NCBI GenBank assembly: GCA_007694925.1
Contig: REET01000139.1
Location: forward strand, 1-35,060
Reading direction: 5' to 3'
Length of the DNA stretch: 35,060 nucleotides
Source of the DNA: Phycisphaerales bacterium
GTDB taxonomy: Bacteria; Planctomycetota; Phycisphaerae; Phycisphaerales; UBA1924
The position numbers and the translations under genes were made by a program. Below are positions 1 to 9,775 of the stretch, piece after piece (the first letter of the stretch is position 1; each line of letters starts with the position of its first letter). A model generated the notes under the pieces. That model was not told the origin of the DNA. It saw only the letters and a program-made list of their open reading frames with translations, and did not search any database.

Positions 1-611
1 GTGGGGTGACGCTCGCGTGTCGCGGGGTTACCGATCGGCACATTGTCTGTGTGCCCGACGATGTCGACATCGTACTGGGCGCCCGCGCCCTTGAGCACTT
101 CGGCGAGCTGGCGGATCGAACGCTTGGCCTGGTCGCTCAGGGCGTCGGAGCCGGAGCCGAAGGTCAGGTCGCTTGCGAAACGCAGCATCCCGCGGTCCGC
201 GTCGTAGCTGATCAGATTGGGGTAGCGGGCCGCGAGGTCGGCCAGCGCCCGGTCGGTCACCGGGTCAAGCCGGGTGCCGTCCATCTCGTTGACCATCCGC
301 TCGAAGTCGGCCAGAGCGCGGTCGCGCTCGGAGACCAAGCCGCGGAGACGGTCGATCTCGCGCTGCTGCGTCTGCATCGCCGCGTACGCGTCACCCTCGG
401 CGCCGTCGCGTGCCGAGAGCGTGCTGCGGCAGGACTCGAGCTCCTGCTGCAATCGCAGGTTCTGTTCCTGCAGTGTTCTGTTGGTCTGACGCAGGTCGTC
501 GTAGCTGCCCTGCGTGGCGCACCCGCCGAGCCCCATACCGAGGCCCGAGAGCGCGAGGACCGCCAGCGACAGGCGCCGGCGACGATGGATACTGGACGGG
601 GCTCTGCGCAT
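1..611 (-). CDS. OmpA/MotB-family outer-membrane lipoprotein (C-terminus cut by window edge)
   Basis: This gene is missing from the ORF track because it runs off the window. Read on the minus strand from ATG at 611, it has an AAGGAG ribosome site about 6 nt upstream. An Arg-rich signal peptide leads to a lipobox ending LGGCA, so lipid attachment to Cys is expected. A Gln/Glu-rich coiled-coil stretch (about residues 40-110) follows. The start of an OmpA-type peptidoglycan-binding domain comes next, with the hallmark VGHTDNVPI and a following T..R..H spacing. About 203 residues are visible and the last part of the OmpA domain is lost. By family, it should tether the outer membrane to the cell wall, in the manner of Pal or a planctomycete OmpA lipoprotein. 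Which subfamily it belongs to cannot be told from this fragment. Confidence 0.86.
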   Translation of the reverse strand, partial: MRRAPSSIHRRRRLSLAVLALSGLGMGLGGCATQGSYDDLRQTNRTLQEQNLRLQQELESCRSTLSARDGAEGDAYAAMQTQQREIDRLRGLVSERDRALADFERMVNEMDGTRLDPVTDRALADLAARYPNLISYDADRGMLRFASDLTFGSGSDALSDQAKRSIRQLAEVLKGAGAQYDVDIVGHTDNVPIGNPATRERHP

Positions 612-806
612 GCGAATACTCCTTTTTCCGCGCCGCTTTCGGCGGCCGGTCCGGCCCGCGGGGCGTGGCTCCGCCGCACCCGGTCAATGATTCCTTGCCG
701 GCCGACACCGGCCCTGCTTGTCCGAGCATAGCCCGCCAGAGCTCCCGCGCCGACCACAAAGGTCATCATCAGACATGCGTCGATCGCGCGCGGCAGCGGA
801 GACACC
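612..806. other. divergent intergenic region
   Basis: This 195-base spacer separates the minus-strand OmpA lipoprotein from the plus-strand amidohydrolase and must hold promoters for both. It contains short GC palindromes such as ccggccgacaccggcc, but I could not pick out a convincing -35/-10 pair in either direction. An ATG at 775 is out of frame with the amidohydrolase. Confidence 0.4.
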
Positions 807-2231
807 GTGCCCACCGACAATCCACAGCAAACGACAGCTTTTTCGGATCCCCTCGATCAGGCGGTGTCGGTTGCCGCCCGGTCGCCGATCCTCCTCCGCA
901 TCGACGCCGCCGGCGTGCTCGATCCCGCCGGCGTCGCTCTCGAACCCGGCTCGCTGGTCGTCGAGCTTTCGCCGACAGGGTCGACGCCCACCTACGCCAT
1001 CCGCGTCCTCGCCTGCGATCGACCCGGCGCAATCGACAAGGCCTCCACCTTCGCCGGCGCGATCCGCGTGAGCCTCGCCGACTCGGTCCTGATCCCCGGC
1101 CTGGTCAACGCCCACACCCACCTCGACCTCTCGGGCGTCGGTCCGAGGTCGTTCGACCCGGAGCGCCCCTTCGCCGACTGGCTCTCGATGGTCGTCCGCG
1201 AGCGGCCGAGGACCGACCCGGAGATCGAGGCCGCCGTCAATCTGGGCGTCGACCTGCTGCGTCGGGGCGGCGTCGTCGCGGTGGGGGACATCGCCGGCGC
1301 CCTCGGCCCGACGCCCACCGCCATCCCGTGGAAGACGCTCGCGGCAACCACGCTGCGGGGCGTCAGTTTCGTCGAGAGCTTCGGCATGGGTCCGGGGAGG
1401 ACGACCGCCGCGGCGAGCGTCCGCTCGCTCCTGGATGCTCACCCGGCGGGCCGCAGCGCCGACGCCCCGGTCCGCCTCGGCCTCTCGCCCCACGCGCCCG
1501 TGTCGGTCGACCGGCGGGTCTACGCCGAGCTGGCGGCGCTGGCCCGCGAGTACGGCCTGCCGCTGTGCACGCACCTGTCAGAGTCCCCGGACGAGCACCT
1601 GTTCATCGAGCGGGGCGAGGGCCCGGTCCGGGCGTTCCTCGAGTCGATGCGGCTCTGGGACGAGCAAGGCCCCGACGGCGTCGGCGAGGGCCTGACCCCC
1701 ATCGGGCACATGGCCGAGATCCTCCGCGCCGGGCCGACGATCGCCGTCCATGTCAACGACGCCTCGGATCGCGACATCGAGATCCTGGCCGAAACAGGCA
1801 CGCCGGTGGTCTACTGCCCCCGTGCTTCCTCGTATTTCGGCTTCGACCGCTCGCTCGGCCCGCACCGCTTCCGAGACATGCGGAGAGCCGGCGTCCGCGT
1901 CGCGATCGGGACCGATTCGATCATCAACCTGCCCGCATCGTGCGTGGAGGCGGGAGGTTCGGGCCTTTCGACGCTCGACGACCTTCGTCTCCTCTACCAA
2001 CAAGGCGACTTCTGCCCGACCGGGGGGGAATTGGCCGACCTCCTCTCGATGGCAACAATCGAGGGGGCGGGTCTGCTTGGGCTCGACGCGTCGGGCTTTA
2101 CGCTCAGCGCCGGGTCGAGCCCGCTGGGGATCGTCGCGGTCCCGGTGGACACAAACAGGACCGGAGCATCGGTGTTCGATCGCGTGTTTTCCGGCGATTT
2201 TCCGCCCCGATTGCTGCTGAACGGGAAATAA
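807..2231 (+). CDS. amidohydrolase-superfamily metal-dependent deaminase/hydrolase
   Basis: This 474-residue cytosolic enzyme belongs to the amidohydrolase (metallo-dependent hydrolase) superfamily. The metal-binding HxH is seen in PGLVNAHTHLDLS (His103 and His105). Further ligands fit CTHLSES (about residue 257), AVHVND (about 315) and IGTDS (about 369). The THLSE and GTDS signatures resemble the subgroup with aminofutalosine deaminase, S-adenosylhomocysteine deaminase and chlorohydrolases, so deamination of a purine nucleoside or related ring is the best guess. The substrate is not determinable. Residues 1-90 hold the small beta-sandwich composite domain, which is rather diverged. The start is GTG at 807, preceded by a weak gcgga site; the ATG at 775 is in another frame. 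The resB gene begins 84 bases downstream, so co-transcription is possible. Confidence 0.83.
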   Translation: MPTDNPQQTTAFSDPLDQAVSVAARSPILLRIDAAGVLDPAGVALEPGSLVVELSPTGSTPTYAIRVLACDRPGAIDKASTFAGAIRVSLADSVLIPGLVNAHTHLDLSGVGPRSFDPERPFADWLSMVVRERPRTDPEIEAAVNLGVDLLRRGGVVAVGDIAGALGPTPTAIPWKTLAATTLRGVSFVESFGMGPGRTTAAASVRSLLDAHPAGRSADAPVRLGLSPHAPVSVDRRVYAELAALAREYGLPLCTHLSESPDEHLFIERGEGPVRAFLESMRLWDEQGPDGVGEGLTPIGHMAEILRAGPTIAVHVNDASDRDIEILAETGTPVVYCPRASSYFGFDRSLGPHRFRDMRRAGVRVAIGTDSIINLPASCVEAGGSGLSTLDDLRLLYQQGDFCPTGGELADLLSMATIEGAGLLGLDASGFTLSAGSSPLGIVAVPVDTNRTGASVFDRVFSGDFPPRLLLNGK

Positions 2232-2315
2232 TCCGCTTCAGCCGAAACTTCATGCGATCCCCTGCCCCGCTCGGCCCTCGACGCGGCGGCCTAGGATCCG
2301 GCGTACGAGGACCTG

Positions 2316-4985
2316 ATGAGCGCCAAGTGGCACCGAAGCAAAGCCTGGGACGACCGAGTTTTCCCGGCTTGGGCTGCGCCCGCCAAGTGGGTCCTCCGCA
2401 CGCTCAGCTCGATCTGGTTTGCCGTGCTCCTGCTGATCGGGGTGAGCATCTACGGCGTTCTGGCGAGCATCCCGATGGGCATGCTCGCGCTGATCCCGAC
2501 CTATCTGATCTACGCGGCCGTCTTCTGCCTGACGGTCGGCGCCGCGCTGGGGCTCGGGCTTTTGAGTCTGCAGCCGTTCGCGCAGATGTGCGGACCGGCT
2601 GGACGCTTTGCGATGCGGTTCCTGGGCGGGATCGTGTTTGCGGCCTGCGGCGTGCTCTTCTTCGCCGGCGTGCTCTGGCCCCGGCTCGACTACGACCCGG
2701 GCACGGGTGAGGGCTTCCGGCTCTTTGCCGCGTACGCCGAGACCTACAAGTCGACGACGCTTCGGCGCCTGCCCGGCATCGAGATGACCGAGCTGGAGTT
2801 CTACACCACCTGGCCGATGCAGCTCATGCTGATCCTGTTTGTGATCAACATGATCGTCGCGACGGTGCGCCGCATCGAGTTCAAGTTCGTCAACATCGGC
2901 GTGCTCTCGGTCCACTCGGGCATCGTGCTGATCGCGGTCGGCAGCCTCTACTACGGCGTCTTCAAGATGGAGGGCGACACGATGCTCGCCTCCGGGCCAC
3001 TCGGTGACAACGGGCTGCCCGAGTCCGGACCCTGGCAGGAGGTCTTCTACGACCGCGAGCGCGTCGCGCTGCACATCCGCAGCGAGTTCTCGGGGTGGTA
3101 CCAGATCCCGCTCGAGCGTGTCCCCAGGTACAACGACTACGGGCTGAATGTCACCGCGGGCCCGACGGCGTGGACGGAGATCGGCGCTCCGGTCGATCGC
3201 CCCGAAGACGGCGGACGCACGCTCTCGATCGACACCGGCCACCCGCGCGAGCAGACGATCGCGCTGGGCGTGCGTTTGTCGCTGGCGCTGGACCGCCTGA
3301 TCGGGCGCGAAACGCCGGAGCTGCCCAACCGCACCCCTCCCGCGACGGACCTGCGTTTCCGCGTCGTCGGCTACACGATGTACGCCGAGGAGCAGCCCCG
3401 CATCGACTGGCTGAAGGTCGACCCGTCCAGCGCGAGCGTCTTCCGGCCGGGCGACACGCTCAACCCGCTGCGCGAGCTGCGTCTGGGCGCCCCGGACTTG
3501 GAGCCCCTGAGCTTCTTCATGCTCCCCCGGATCCCGCGCTGGCGGGTGGCCGAGGTCCCCGACATCGGCATCGAGTACCTCCTCGACCCGAGCGAGGAAC
3601 GCCTCCGCGACCTGCTCGAGCCCCTGCCCGAGAACACCTGGCATGCGCTGATCGCAGAGGTCGAGGAGGCCGACGGCAGCGTCCTCCGGCGCGCCATCCG
3701 CGTCGCCTCCGAAGAGGAACTCTTTGTCAGCCCCGTCCCGATCGGCGAGAGCGGGTTCACGATCGCCGTCGAGGATGTGCTCGACCGCCCGGAACTGCCG
3801 ATCGTGACCGAAGGGTTCGAGGGGGCCGAGAGCAGCCTGCTGAAGGTCCGCGTCAACTCGCCCGAGGGCGAGTCGGTCACGCGCTGGGTCTACCACCGCT
3901 ACCCCGAGATCGCCCAAGACATCGCCGACGAAGTGGGCGACGACGGACGCCCCGCCCGGCGCGACCCCGACCCGCGCCTGCGCCTCGCCCATGTCGACGC
4001 CACCAAGCCCCAGATCTTTATCGTCGAGTTCACCGACCGCGGCGTCGGCCTCATCCTCCGCATGCCCGGCGGACGCGTTTTCTCACGCTTCGACGAGAGC
4101 GGCGAGGGCCGCTTCGACGGCGTGCTCGACGGGCTGACGGTCGAGGTCGGACAGCGCTGGGCCCACGCCGAAGCGTTCGAGCGTCCGGTCCCGAAGAAGC
4201 CCCATCTGCAGGAGCGAGACTTCATCGGCACGCACGATCGCGCGATGCTCGCCGTCGAGGTCACCAGCGAGCTTCTCCCCGAGTGGAAGCGGGTCGTGTG
4301 GCTGCCCTACACGCGCTACCTGCGCGAGCAGTCGGAGCTGACGCGCCGCGCGATCGCGCTGCCCGACGGGCGCCGAGTCTCACTGGCCTTCGGTCGCCAG
4401 TGGCGACGCCTGCCGGGCTTCGAGCTGCGCCTGGAAGACTTCGAGATGATCGAGTACGCCCACCGGGGCGCGCCGCGCGACTATCAGTCGACCGTCAGCG
4501 TCCGCTCCGCGCCGGTCGGGCAGACGGTCCGGATGGAGCCCTTCACCCACATCGCCAAGCTCAACGCGCCGCTTCGGGCGCCGTTCAATGTCTACGACCC
4601 GCCGGGCGGACCCGTGCTCGGCTTTGTCGGGCGCCTGCTCTCTGGGATCAACCCGGGGCAGTTCAAGTTCGCCCAGGCGGGCTGGGACCCCAACACGTGG
4701 AACCGCACGCGCGAGATGGCCGACGCGGGCGAGATCGACCGCCCCTATGTCGCCTTCACCATCCTCCACGCCGGCAACAACCCCGGCATCCACATCATCG
4801 CGTTCGGCGGCATCCTCATGGGCGCAGGCATCCCATGGGCGTTCTATGTCAAGCCGTGGCTGCTCCGGCGGAAGAAGGCCAAGATCCAGCGGGAGCTCGC
4901 CTCGGGCGAGCGACCCGCACCCAAGGCATCGGCGAAACGCCAAAGACCCGACGGGCCCGCGCCCGACGCGGAGGTAACGGCATGA
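2316..4985 (+). CDS. resB: ResB/Ccs1-type cytochrome c biogenesis protein, enlarged
   Basis: ResB (CcsB/Ccs1) is the large membrane partner of CcsA in system II cytochrome c maturation, which carries heme across the membrane and attaches it to CXXCH apocytochromes. The start has ATG at 2316 with GAGG just upstream. Residues about 28-115 hold three hydrophobic segments (AVLLLIGVSIYGVL, then LIYAAVFCLTVGAALGLGLL, then a further one). A fourth lies near 165-185. A very long extracytoplasmic region follows, with the last membrane segment near residue 830 (GGILMGAGIPWAFYV) and a basic/Pro tail. At 889 residues it is much longer than typical ResB (about 450-600), the excess lying in the soluble middle. 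It overlaps ccsA by ATGA, which supports joint translation and a two-part complex. Family assignment rests on topology, the C-terminal segment and the neighbour. Confidence 0.86.
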   Translation: MSAKWHRSKAWDDRVFPAWAAPAKWVLRTLSSIWFAVLLLIGVSIYGVLASIPMGMLALIPTYLIYAAVFCLTVGAALGLGLLSLQPFAQMCGPAGRFAMRFLGGIVFAACGVLFFAGVLWPRLDYDPGTGEGFRLFAAYAETYKSTTLRRLPGIEMTELEFYTTWPMQLMLILFVINMIVATVRRIEFKFVNIGVLSVHSGIVLIAVGSLYYGVFKMEGDTMLASGPLGDNGLPESGPWQEVFYDRERVALHIRSEFSGWYQIPLERVPRYNDYGLNVTAGPTAWTEIGAPVDRPEDGGRTLSIDTGHPREQTIALGVRLSLALDRLIGRETPELPNRTPPATDLRFRVVGYTMYAEEQPRIDWLKVDPSSASVFRPGDTLNPLRELRLGAPDLEPLSFFMLPRIPRWRVAEVPDIGIEYLLDPSEERLRDLLEPLPENTWHALIAEVEEADGSVLRRAIRVASEEELFVSPVPIGESGFTIAVEDVLDRPELPIVTEGFEGAESSLLKVRVNSPEGESVTRWVYHRYPEIAQDIADEVGDDGRPARRDPDPRLRLAHVDATKPQIFIVEFTDRGVGLILRMPGGRVFSRFDESGEGRFDGVLDGLTVEVGQRWAHAEAFERPVPKKPHLQERDFIGTHDRAMLAVEVTSELLPEWKRVVWLPYTRYLREQSELTRRAIALPDGRRVSLAFGRQWRRLPGFELRLEDFEMIEYAHRGAPRDYQSTVSVRSAPVGQTVRMEPFTHIAKLNAPLRAPFNVYDPPGGPVLGFVGRLLSGINPGQFKFAQAGWDPNTWNRTREMADAGEIDRPYVAFTILHAGNNPGIHIIAFGGILMGAGIPWAFYVKPWLLRRKKAKIQRELASGERPAPKASAKRQRPDGPAPDAEVTA

Positions 4986-6784
4986 GAGCATGGTTGACCG
5001 GCGTTGTTTCGGCGTTGCTGCTCTTGGCCTCGCCCGGCGCGCTGGCGCAGGGCTACGCCCCCCAGGGCAACGAGCACCCCGAGTCCTCGTACGACGAAAC
5101 GCCCGACGCCTCGCGCGAGAACCCGTTCGGGCCGATGCTCCACAACCGCGACGGCAGCGCGACCCCCGCCGAGCGTCTGCGAGCCAAGGCCGACTTCGCC
5201 TCGCGCGTCGATCTCTCGCCGCTGCGCGACCTGGCCGTCTTCCACGACGGACGGGTGAAGATCCTCGACACGCTGGCGCGCGAGGTGATGGCCGACATCA
5301 CCGGGCGTCAGGGCTACTTCGACCTGGTCCAGCGTGAGGAGGGCGCCGAGCGATTCGAATTCGACCCGCTCTTTACGCTGCTGGACCTCTCGATCGACCG
5401 CCACTTCTACGCCGACCGCCCGCTGGTGCGTATCGGGTACCTGCCCTTGCGTCGTTCGTTCGTCGAGCGTGCGCTGCCGATCGAGCCGGGCACGAGCGCC
5501 GCCGAGGCCGAGCGGATCGAGCAGGCCCGCGATCGGTACCTGCGGATCGGGCGCATCCCGCCGATCTGGCTGGAGTGGCACCAGCAGGAGCTGTACGCCA
5601 GGTACGAGTTCAGCGACCCCCACCGGAGCGCGTTCTCCGAGCTCGGGCGTGCGGCCCGCGGGCTGATGAACGCCCCGGCGATGTTCAAGGTCGTCGCCCC
5701 GCCGAGAGAGGACCGCCCCTGGTACCACATCTCCGACGACTACCCGCGAGCCGCGGAGGTCCAACCGATCGCGCTGGCGCTGGGCGAGGCCTGGCGCAAC
5801 CATGACGCCGAGGGCGTGAACGCGGCGGCCATTCGCCTCGCCGAGATCCTGCCGACCATCAACGCCGAGGTCTACCCCGACACGCGCCGTTCGCTCGAAA
5901 TGCTCTACAACCGGGCCAACGCGTTCGTGTGGGGGTACTGGATCTACGCCCTCTCGTTCGTGACGCTGCTGCTGGCGTTCGGCACGCAGCGCAGCACGCT
6001 CAAGGTGCTGGGCATGGCGATGCTCCTGGGGGCGGTCGGGCTGCACGCGTTCGGCTTCGTGCTGCGCTGCATCATCGCTGAGCGGTTTGCGATCCAGAAC
6101 CAGTTCGAGTCGATGATCGGCGTGAGCCTCTTCGGCTCGCTCGCGGCGCTCGGGCTGATGGCCTGGCGCAGGCAGCTCCTCTTCGGCGCGGCCGCTGCTG
6201 CGGCGGGCTTCCTCGTGCTCATCACCGCGACCGAGGCCCGCATCCCTGGCCAGGTGATCGGGCGCGAGGCGGCGATCCTCAATACTTCGGTGCTCCTGAA
6301 GTACCATGTCACGATCGTGCTCACCTCGTACGGGCTGATCACGATCGGCTTCATCACCAGCCTGTTCTACCTCGTGGGCAACTACGCCAAGCGGTTCGGC
6401 GTGGGCGAGACGCCGGCGCTCGCCGCGGCCCTCAGCGAGGGCTCCGCTGTCGAGAAGGCGAAGGCCTCGTCCTCGCGCGTGCTGCGCGATCTGGACCGCG
6501 CGACGATGATCGTGCTCCAGCTCGCCTTCTGGACGCTGGGCGTGGGCGTCCTGCTGGGCGCGTGGTGGGCCGACCACTCATGGGGCCGCTGGTGGGCGTT
6601 CGACCCCAAGGAAACTTGGGCGCTCATCACATGGATCGTCTATCTCATCGTGATCCATGTGCGCATGGTCGTGCAGAACCGCGAGCTGGTCACCGCGTGG
6701 CTCAGCGTCGTCGGGTTCTTCGTGATGCTCTGGACCTACTTCGGCGTGAACCTGCTCCTGCCCGGCCTGCACGCCTACGCGTGA
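4982..6784 (+). CDS. ccsA: CcsA/ResC-type cytochrome c heme-attachment protein with large N-terminal extracytoplasmic domain
   Basis: The true start is ATG 4982 (600 residues), not the start of the long ORF in the track; it overlaps the resB stop as ATGA. A signal peptide (to about ALAQ, residue 23) is followed by about 290 residues with no membrane segment. From about residue 316 there are multiple transmembrane helices. The heme-handling tryptophan-rich WWD motif is clear: DHSWGRWWAFDPKETWALITW near residues 537-557. Histidines suited to heme ligation flank it (KYHVTIV and IHVRM). CcsA presents heme to apocytochrome c outside the membrane. Canonical CcsA proteins are about 320 residues, so the N-terminal half is an added export-side domain, probably docking to ResB or apocytochromes. 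This last point is inference. Confidence 0.92.
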   Translation: MRAWLTGVVSALLLLASPGALAQGYAPQGNEHPESSYDETPDASRENPFGPMLHNRDGSATPAERLRAKADFASRVDLSPLRDLAVFHDGRVKILDTLAREVMADITGRQGYFDLVQREEGAERFEFDPLFTLLDLSIDRHFYADRPLVRIGYLPLRRSFVERALPIEPGTSAAEAERIEQARDRYLRIGRIPPIWLEWHQQELYARYEFSDPHRSAFSELGRAARGLMNAPAMFKVVAPPREDRPWYHISDDYPRAAEVQPIALALGEAWRNHDAEGVNAAAIRLAEILPTINAEVYPDTRRSLEMLYNRANAFVWGYWIYALSFVTLLLAFGTQRSTLKVLGMAMLLGAVGLHAFGFVLRCIIAERFAIQNQFESMIGVSLFGSLAALGLMAWRRQLLFGAAAAAAGFLVLITATEARIPGQVIGREAAILNTSVLLKYHVTIVLTSYGLITIGFITSLFYLVGNYAKRFGVGETPALAAALSEGSAVEKAKASSSRVLRDLDRATMIVLQLAFWTLGVGVLLGAWWADHSWGRWWAFDPKETWALITWIVYLIVIHVRMVVQNRELVTAWLSVVGFFVMLWTYFGVNLLLPGLHAYA

Positions 6785-6788
6785 GCCG

Positions 6789-7546
<758 letters not shown>

Positions 7547-7550
<4 letters not shown>

Positions 7551-7951
7551 GCGGGATGCCTGGAATCGAATGGAAGACGATCCGTGACTCCGCTGGGCCA
7601 TACCCCCAGCAGGCGTTCGAGTTCGTGCGCGAGGGGCTGTCGCACACCGTCGGCCTCGTGCACGGCGAAGGCGCGGCCCCCGACGACGAGAACCGCCACG
7701 TCTCCGGGCAGCAGCTCTGCTTCGGGCTGAAGGACTACGCCGTGCGGAGGTACGGGCTTTTGGCCCGCACCGTGCTCGCCCACTGGTCGATCAACCGGAC
7801 CGACGACTTCGGGCGGATCATCTTCGCGATGATCGACGCCGGACTGATGCGCAAGACCGACGACGATTCCTTCGCCGATTTCCAGGGCGTCTACGACTTC
7901 GACGACGCCTTCGGCACCCTCCAGCCGGCGATGAAAGAGCCGCAGAACTGA
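7547..7951 (+). CDS. Minf_1886 family conserved protein (Planctomycetes/Verrucomicrobia)
   Basis: This is a 134-residue protein of unknown function. I recognise the family by its run of conserved words: GPYPQQAFEFV, HVSGQQLCFGLKDYAV, GLLARTVLAHW, TDDFGRIIFAMIDAGLM and a final DF..VYDFDDAF. No signal peptide or membrane segment is seen, so it is cytosolic. I chose the GTG at 7547 rather than the ORF-track start or ATG 7556. A GGAGG sits 9 nt upstream of GTG but 18 nt from the ATG, and GTGA overlaps the mpg stop, giving translational coupling. It is the last gene before a strong hairpin terminator. I know of no experimentally assigned activity. Confidence 0.85.
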
Positions 7952-7993
7952 AAGCAGGACCGAAGCGGCTCGCCCGAGTTCGACGGTCTTCAG

Positions 7994-8028
7994 ACGCCCG
8001 GCCCATCTTGACGCCGGGCGTTGTTTGT
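7994..8028 (+). terminator. hairpin terminator after the Minf_1886 gene
   Basis: A perfect 9-bp stem (acgcccggc / gccgggcgt) with a 10-nt loop is followed by ttgtttgt. It lies 42 bases past the stop codon and closes the resB-ccsA-mpg-Minf_1886 unit. Because it covers 8021, the ORF-track start of the next gene at 8021 is unlikely. Confidence 0.72.
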
Positions 8029-8062
8029 GCGCCCGGGCCTCGCCGCGGTACCCTGTGCCCCT

Positions 8063-9538
8063 ATGACCGACGAGGCAGGCCCCAACCAGAACGAGCCCGG
8101 CAACCCCGAGCAGCCCGGAAAGACCCCGCCTGAGGGATCGCCGGCGAGCGACCGGCCCGAGGCGAAGAACCCATGGCTGGACCTGCACCTCTGGCAGATC
8201 CAGCCCGTCCGCGATGTATTGATGGTCGCGGGCGTCATCGCCCTGTTCTGGCTGGGCGCCAAGCTGAGCGTTGTGACGGTGCCGCTGCTCCTGGCGATCC
8301 TGTTCGCCTACCTCTTCGAGCCGGTGGTGCGGCAGATGGTCCGCATCAGCTGGATGACCAGGCGTCTGGCGGCGTTGGTGCTCATCTTCTTCTTCGGGTT
8401 TGTGATCGTGCTGCCCGCGTCGGTCGGGCTGGCGCTCGGGGCTGCACAGGGCGTCGCGTACGCCGCGGGGGTCGCGTCGAACATCGACTCGGTCTTCAAG
8501 TCCTCTGCCGATCCGGAGAACACCGAGCTCTACGACGATCTGCCCGGCGACTTCTGGCGGAGCGTGCACGACATGCTCGTCGAGTGGCGCCGCACCGGCG
8601 AGGGCGACGAGATCCTCCGCGACATCGGCGAGTCGCTCAGAGGCGAGGAGGGCGAGTCTCCGGACGAAGAACGGGATGAGGAACGCGAACGGGAACGCGA
8701 TCAAGCAACGGCCGACGACGAGGGCCCGACCTTCCGCCAGGCCGTCACCGGCGAACGCGAGCACGGCGCCCTCATCGAGCTCGCCCTGAACTGGACCCGG
8801 GCCAACGCCGAGGCCATCGCCGGGCGGGCGGTCAGGACCGGCGCCGGGGCGGTCGAGGCGGCCTTCTCCGGCCTCATCTCGATCGTTTCCTTCGCCTTCA
8901 TGCTCTTCCTGACGGCGTTCTTCTTCCTGTTCATCTCGCCCGGCTTCAAGGGCGTGATCGACTTCGGACGCAGCCTCGTGCCCGAGAAGAACCGGGATCG
9001 AGTGGAAGATCTGGTCGTCCAGATGGACAGGGTCGTCAGCGGGTTTGTCCGCGGACGCCTGACCATCGCCGTGATCCTGAGCGTCTACCTCACGCTCGGC
9101 TACGCGGCGGTGGGGGTCCCCGCGCCCCTGCTGCTGGGGCCGCTGGTCGGCGTGCTCTCGGTCATCCCGTATCTGGGCATGATCGGGCTGCCGATCACGG
9201 TCGTTGCCATGCTGCTCGAGCCCGGGCCGCTCTTCTTCGAGTTCCAGTCGACCTGGTGGTGGGCGGTCATCGGCCCGTATGTCATCTGGCAGATCGCCCA
9301 GGTCGGCGACGACTACTTCCTCACCCCGGTCATCCAGGGCAAGAGCGTCAACATGGACACGCCGACCATCCTCTTTGCCGTCCTGGCGGGCGGGGCCCTG
9401 GCCGGCTTCTACGGCGTGCTGGTGGCCATCCCCGTCGCCGCCTGCCTGAAGATCCTCGTCCGCGAGGTGTTCTGGCCGAGGTTCGAGCGCTGGGCCAAGG
9501 GGGAGGAGAAGGACTTCCTCCCGATCGGCCGCGAGTAA
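8063..9538 (+). CDS. AI-2E family (PerM/YdiK-like) membrane transporter
   Basis: A polytopic inner-membrane protein of 491 residues from ATG 8063 (MTDEAGPNQ). The track start at 8021 falls inside the preceding terminator and was rejected. A Pro/Glu/Gly-rich cytoplasmic N-tail of about 40 residues precedes two to three hydrophobic helices, including a run with LPLLLAILFAYLFEPVVRQM typical of the family. A long soluble region then contains a strongly charged stretch of alternating Glu, Asp and Arg. The C-terminal membrane block follows, with the family-type motifs LLGPLVGVLSVIPYLGMIG and GDDYFLTPVIQGKSV. The AI-2E family exports or exchanges small molecules; substrates are mostly unknown and the autoinducer-2 role applies only to a few members. 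It probably stands as its own transcription unit. Confidence 0.9.
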   Translation: MTDEAGPNQNEPGNPEQPGKTPPEGSPASDRPEAKNPWLDLHLWQIQPVRDVLMVAGVIALFWLGAKLSVVTVPLLLAILFAYLFEPVVRQMVRISWMTRRLAALVLIFFFGFVIVLPASVGLALGAAQGVAYAAGVASNIDSVFKSSADPENTELYDDLPGDFWRSVHDMLVEWRRTGEGDEILRDIGESLRGEEGESPDEERDEERERERDQATADDEGPTFRQAVTGEREHGALIELALNWTRANAEAIAGRAVRTGAGAVEAAFSGLISIVSFAFMLFLTAFFFLFISPGFKGVIDFGRSLVPEKNRDRVEDLVVQMDRVVSGFVRGRLTIAVILSVYLTLGYAAVGVPAPLLLGPLVGVLSVIPYLGMIGLPITVVAMLLEPGPLFFEFQSTWWWAVIGPYVIWQIAQVGDDYFLTPVIQGKSVNMDTPTILFAVLAGGALAGFYGVLVAIPVAACLKILVREVFWPRFERWAKGEEKDFLPIGRE

Positions 9539-9612
9539 CGCCCTGATCCCGAAAGTCCGGGAACCCCGGATCCAACGCCCCAATCGGCCCGTACTTGTAC
9601 GGCTCGGCGTGC

Positions 9613-9640
9613 GTGCGGCGGGCGTCCCCTGCCGCCGCAC
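9613..9640 (+). other. 9-bp GC hairpin downstream of the AI-2E gene
   Basis: gtgcggcgg and ccgccgcac pair around a 10-nt loop. A T-run (gtttt) begins only 11 nt after the stem, so it is at best an imperfect terminator for the permease gene; it could also be a structured spacer. It lies just ahead of the promoter of the next gene. Confidence 0.4.
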
Positions 9641-9666
9641 CGGGCGCGAAGTTTTCTGACCGGACC

Positions 9667-9694
9667 TTGCCCAAGGTCGGGTCACGAGTAGAAT
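9667..9694 (+). promoter_or_regulatory. sigma70-like promoter for the first IPLP-CTERM gene
   Basis: TTGCCC (9667-9672) and TAGAAT (9689-9694) are separated by 16 bases, in the most AT-rich part of the intergenic region and about 80 bases before the start codon. The second IPLP-CTERM gene has a closely similar promoter, which strengthens both calls. Confidence 0.45.
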
Positions 9695-9775
9695 AACTTC
9701 CGCACGCTTTATTGTGGAAACACATGGCGACCGCGTGAAGGTTTGGAGGCACCGCGTTCACGGCGACTGCTACGC

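Noticed and set aside
410-2710. 766-residue ORF on the plus strand
   Set aside because: It overlaps the amidohydrolase in another frame and has the Arg/Pro-rich composition of a high-GC shadow frame.
2250-3992. 580-residue minus-strand ORF opposite resB
   Set aside because: It is the antisense shadow of resB; no domain motifs, and resB shows clear membrane topology.
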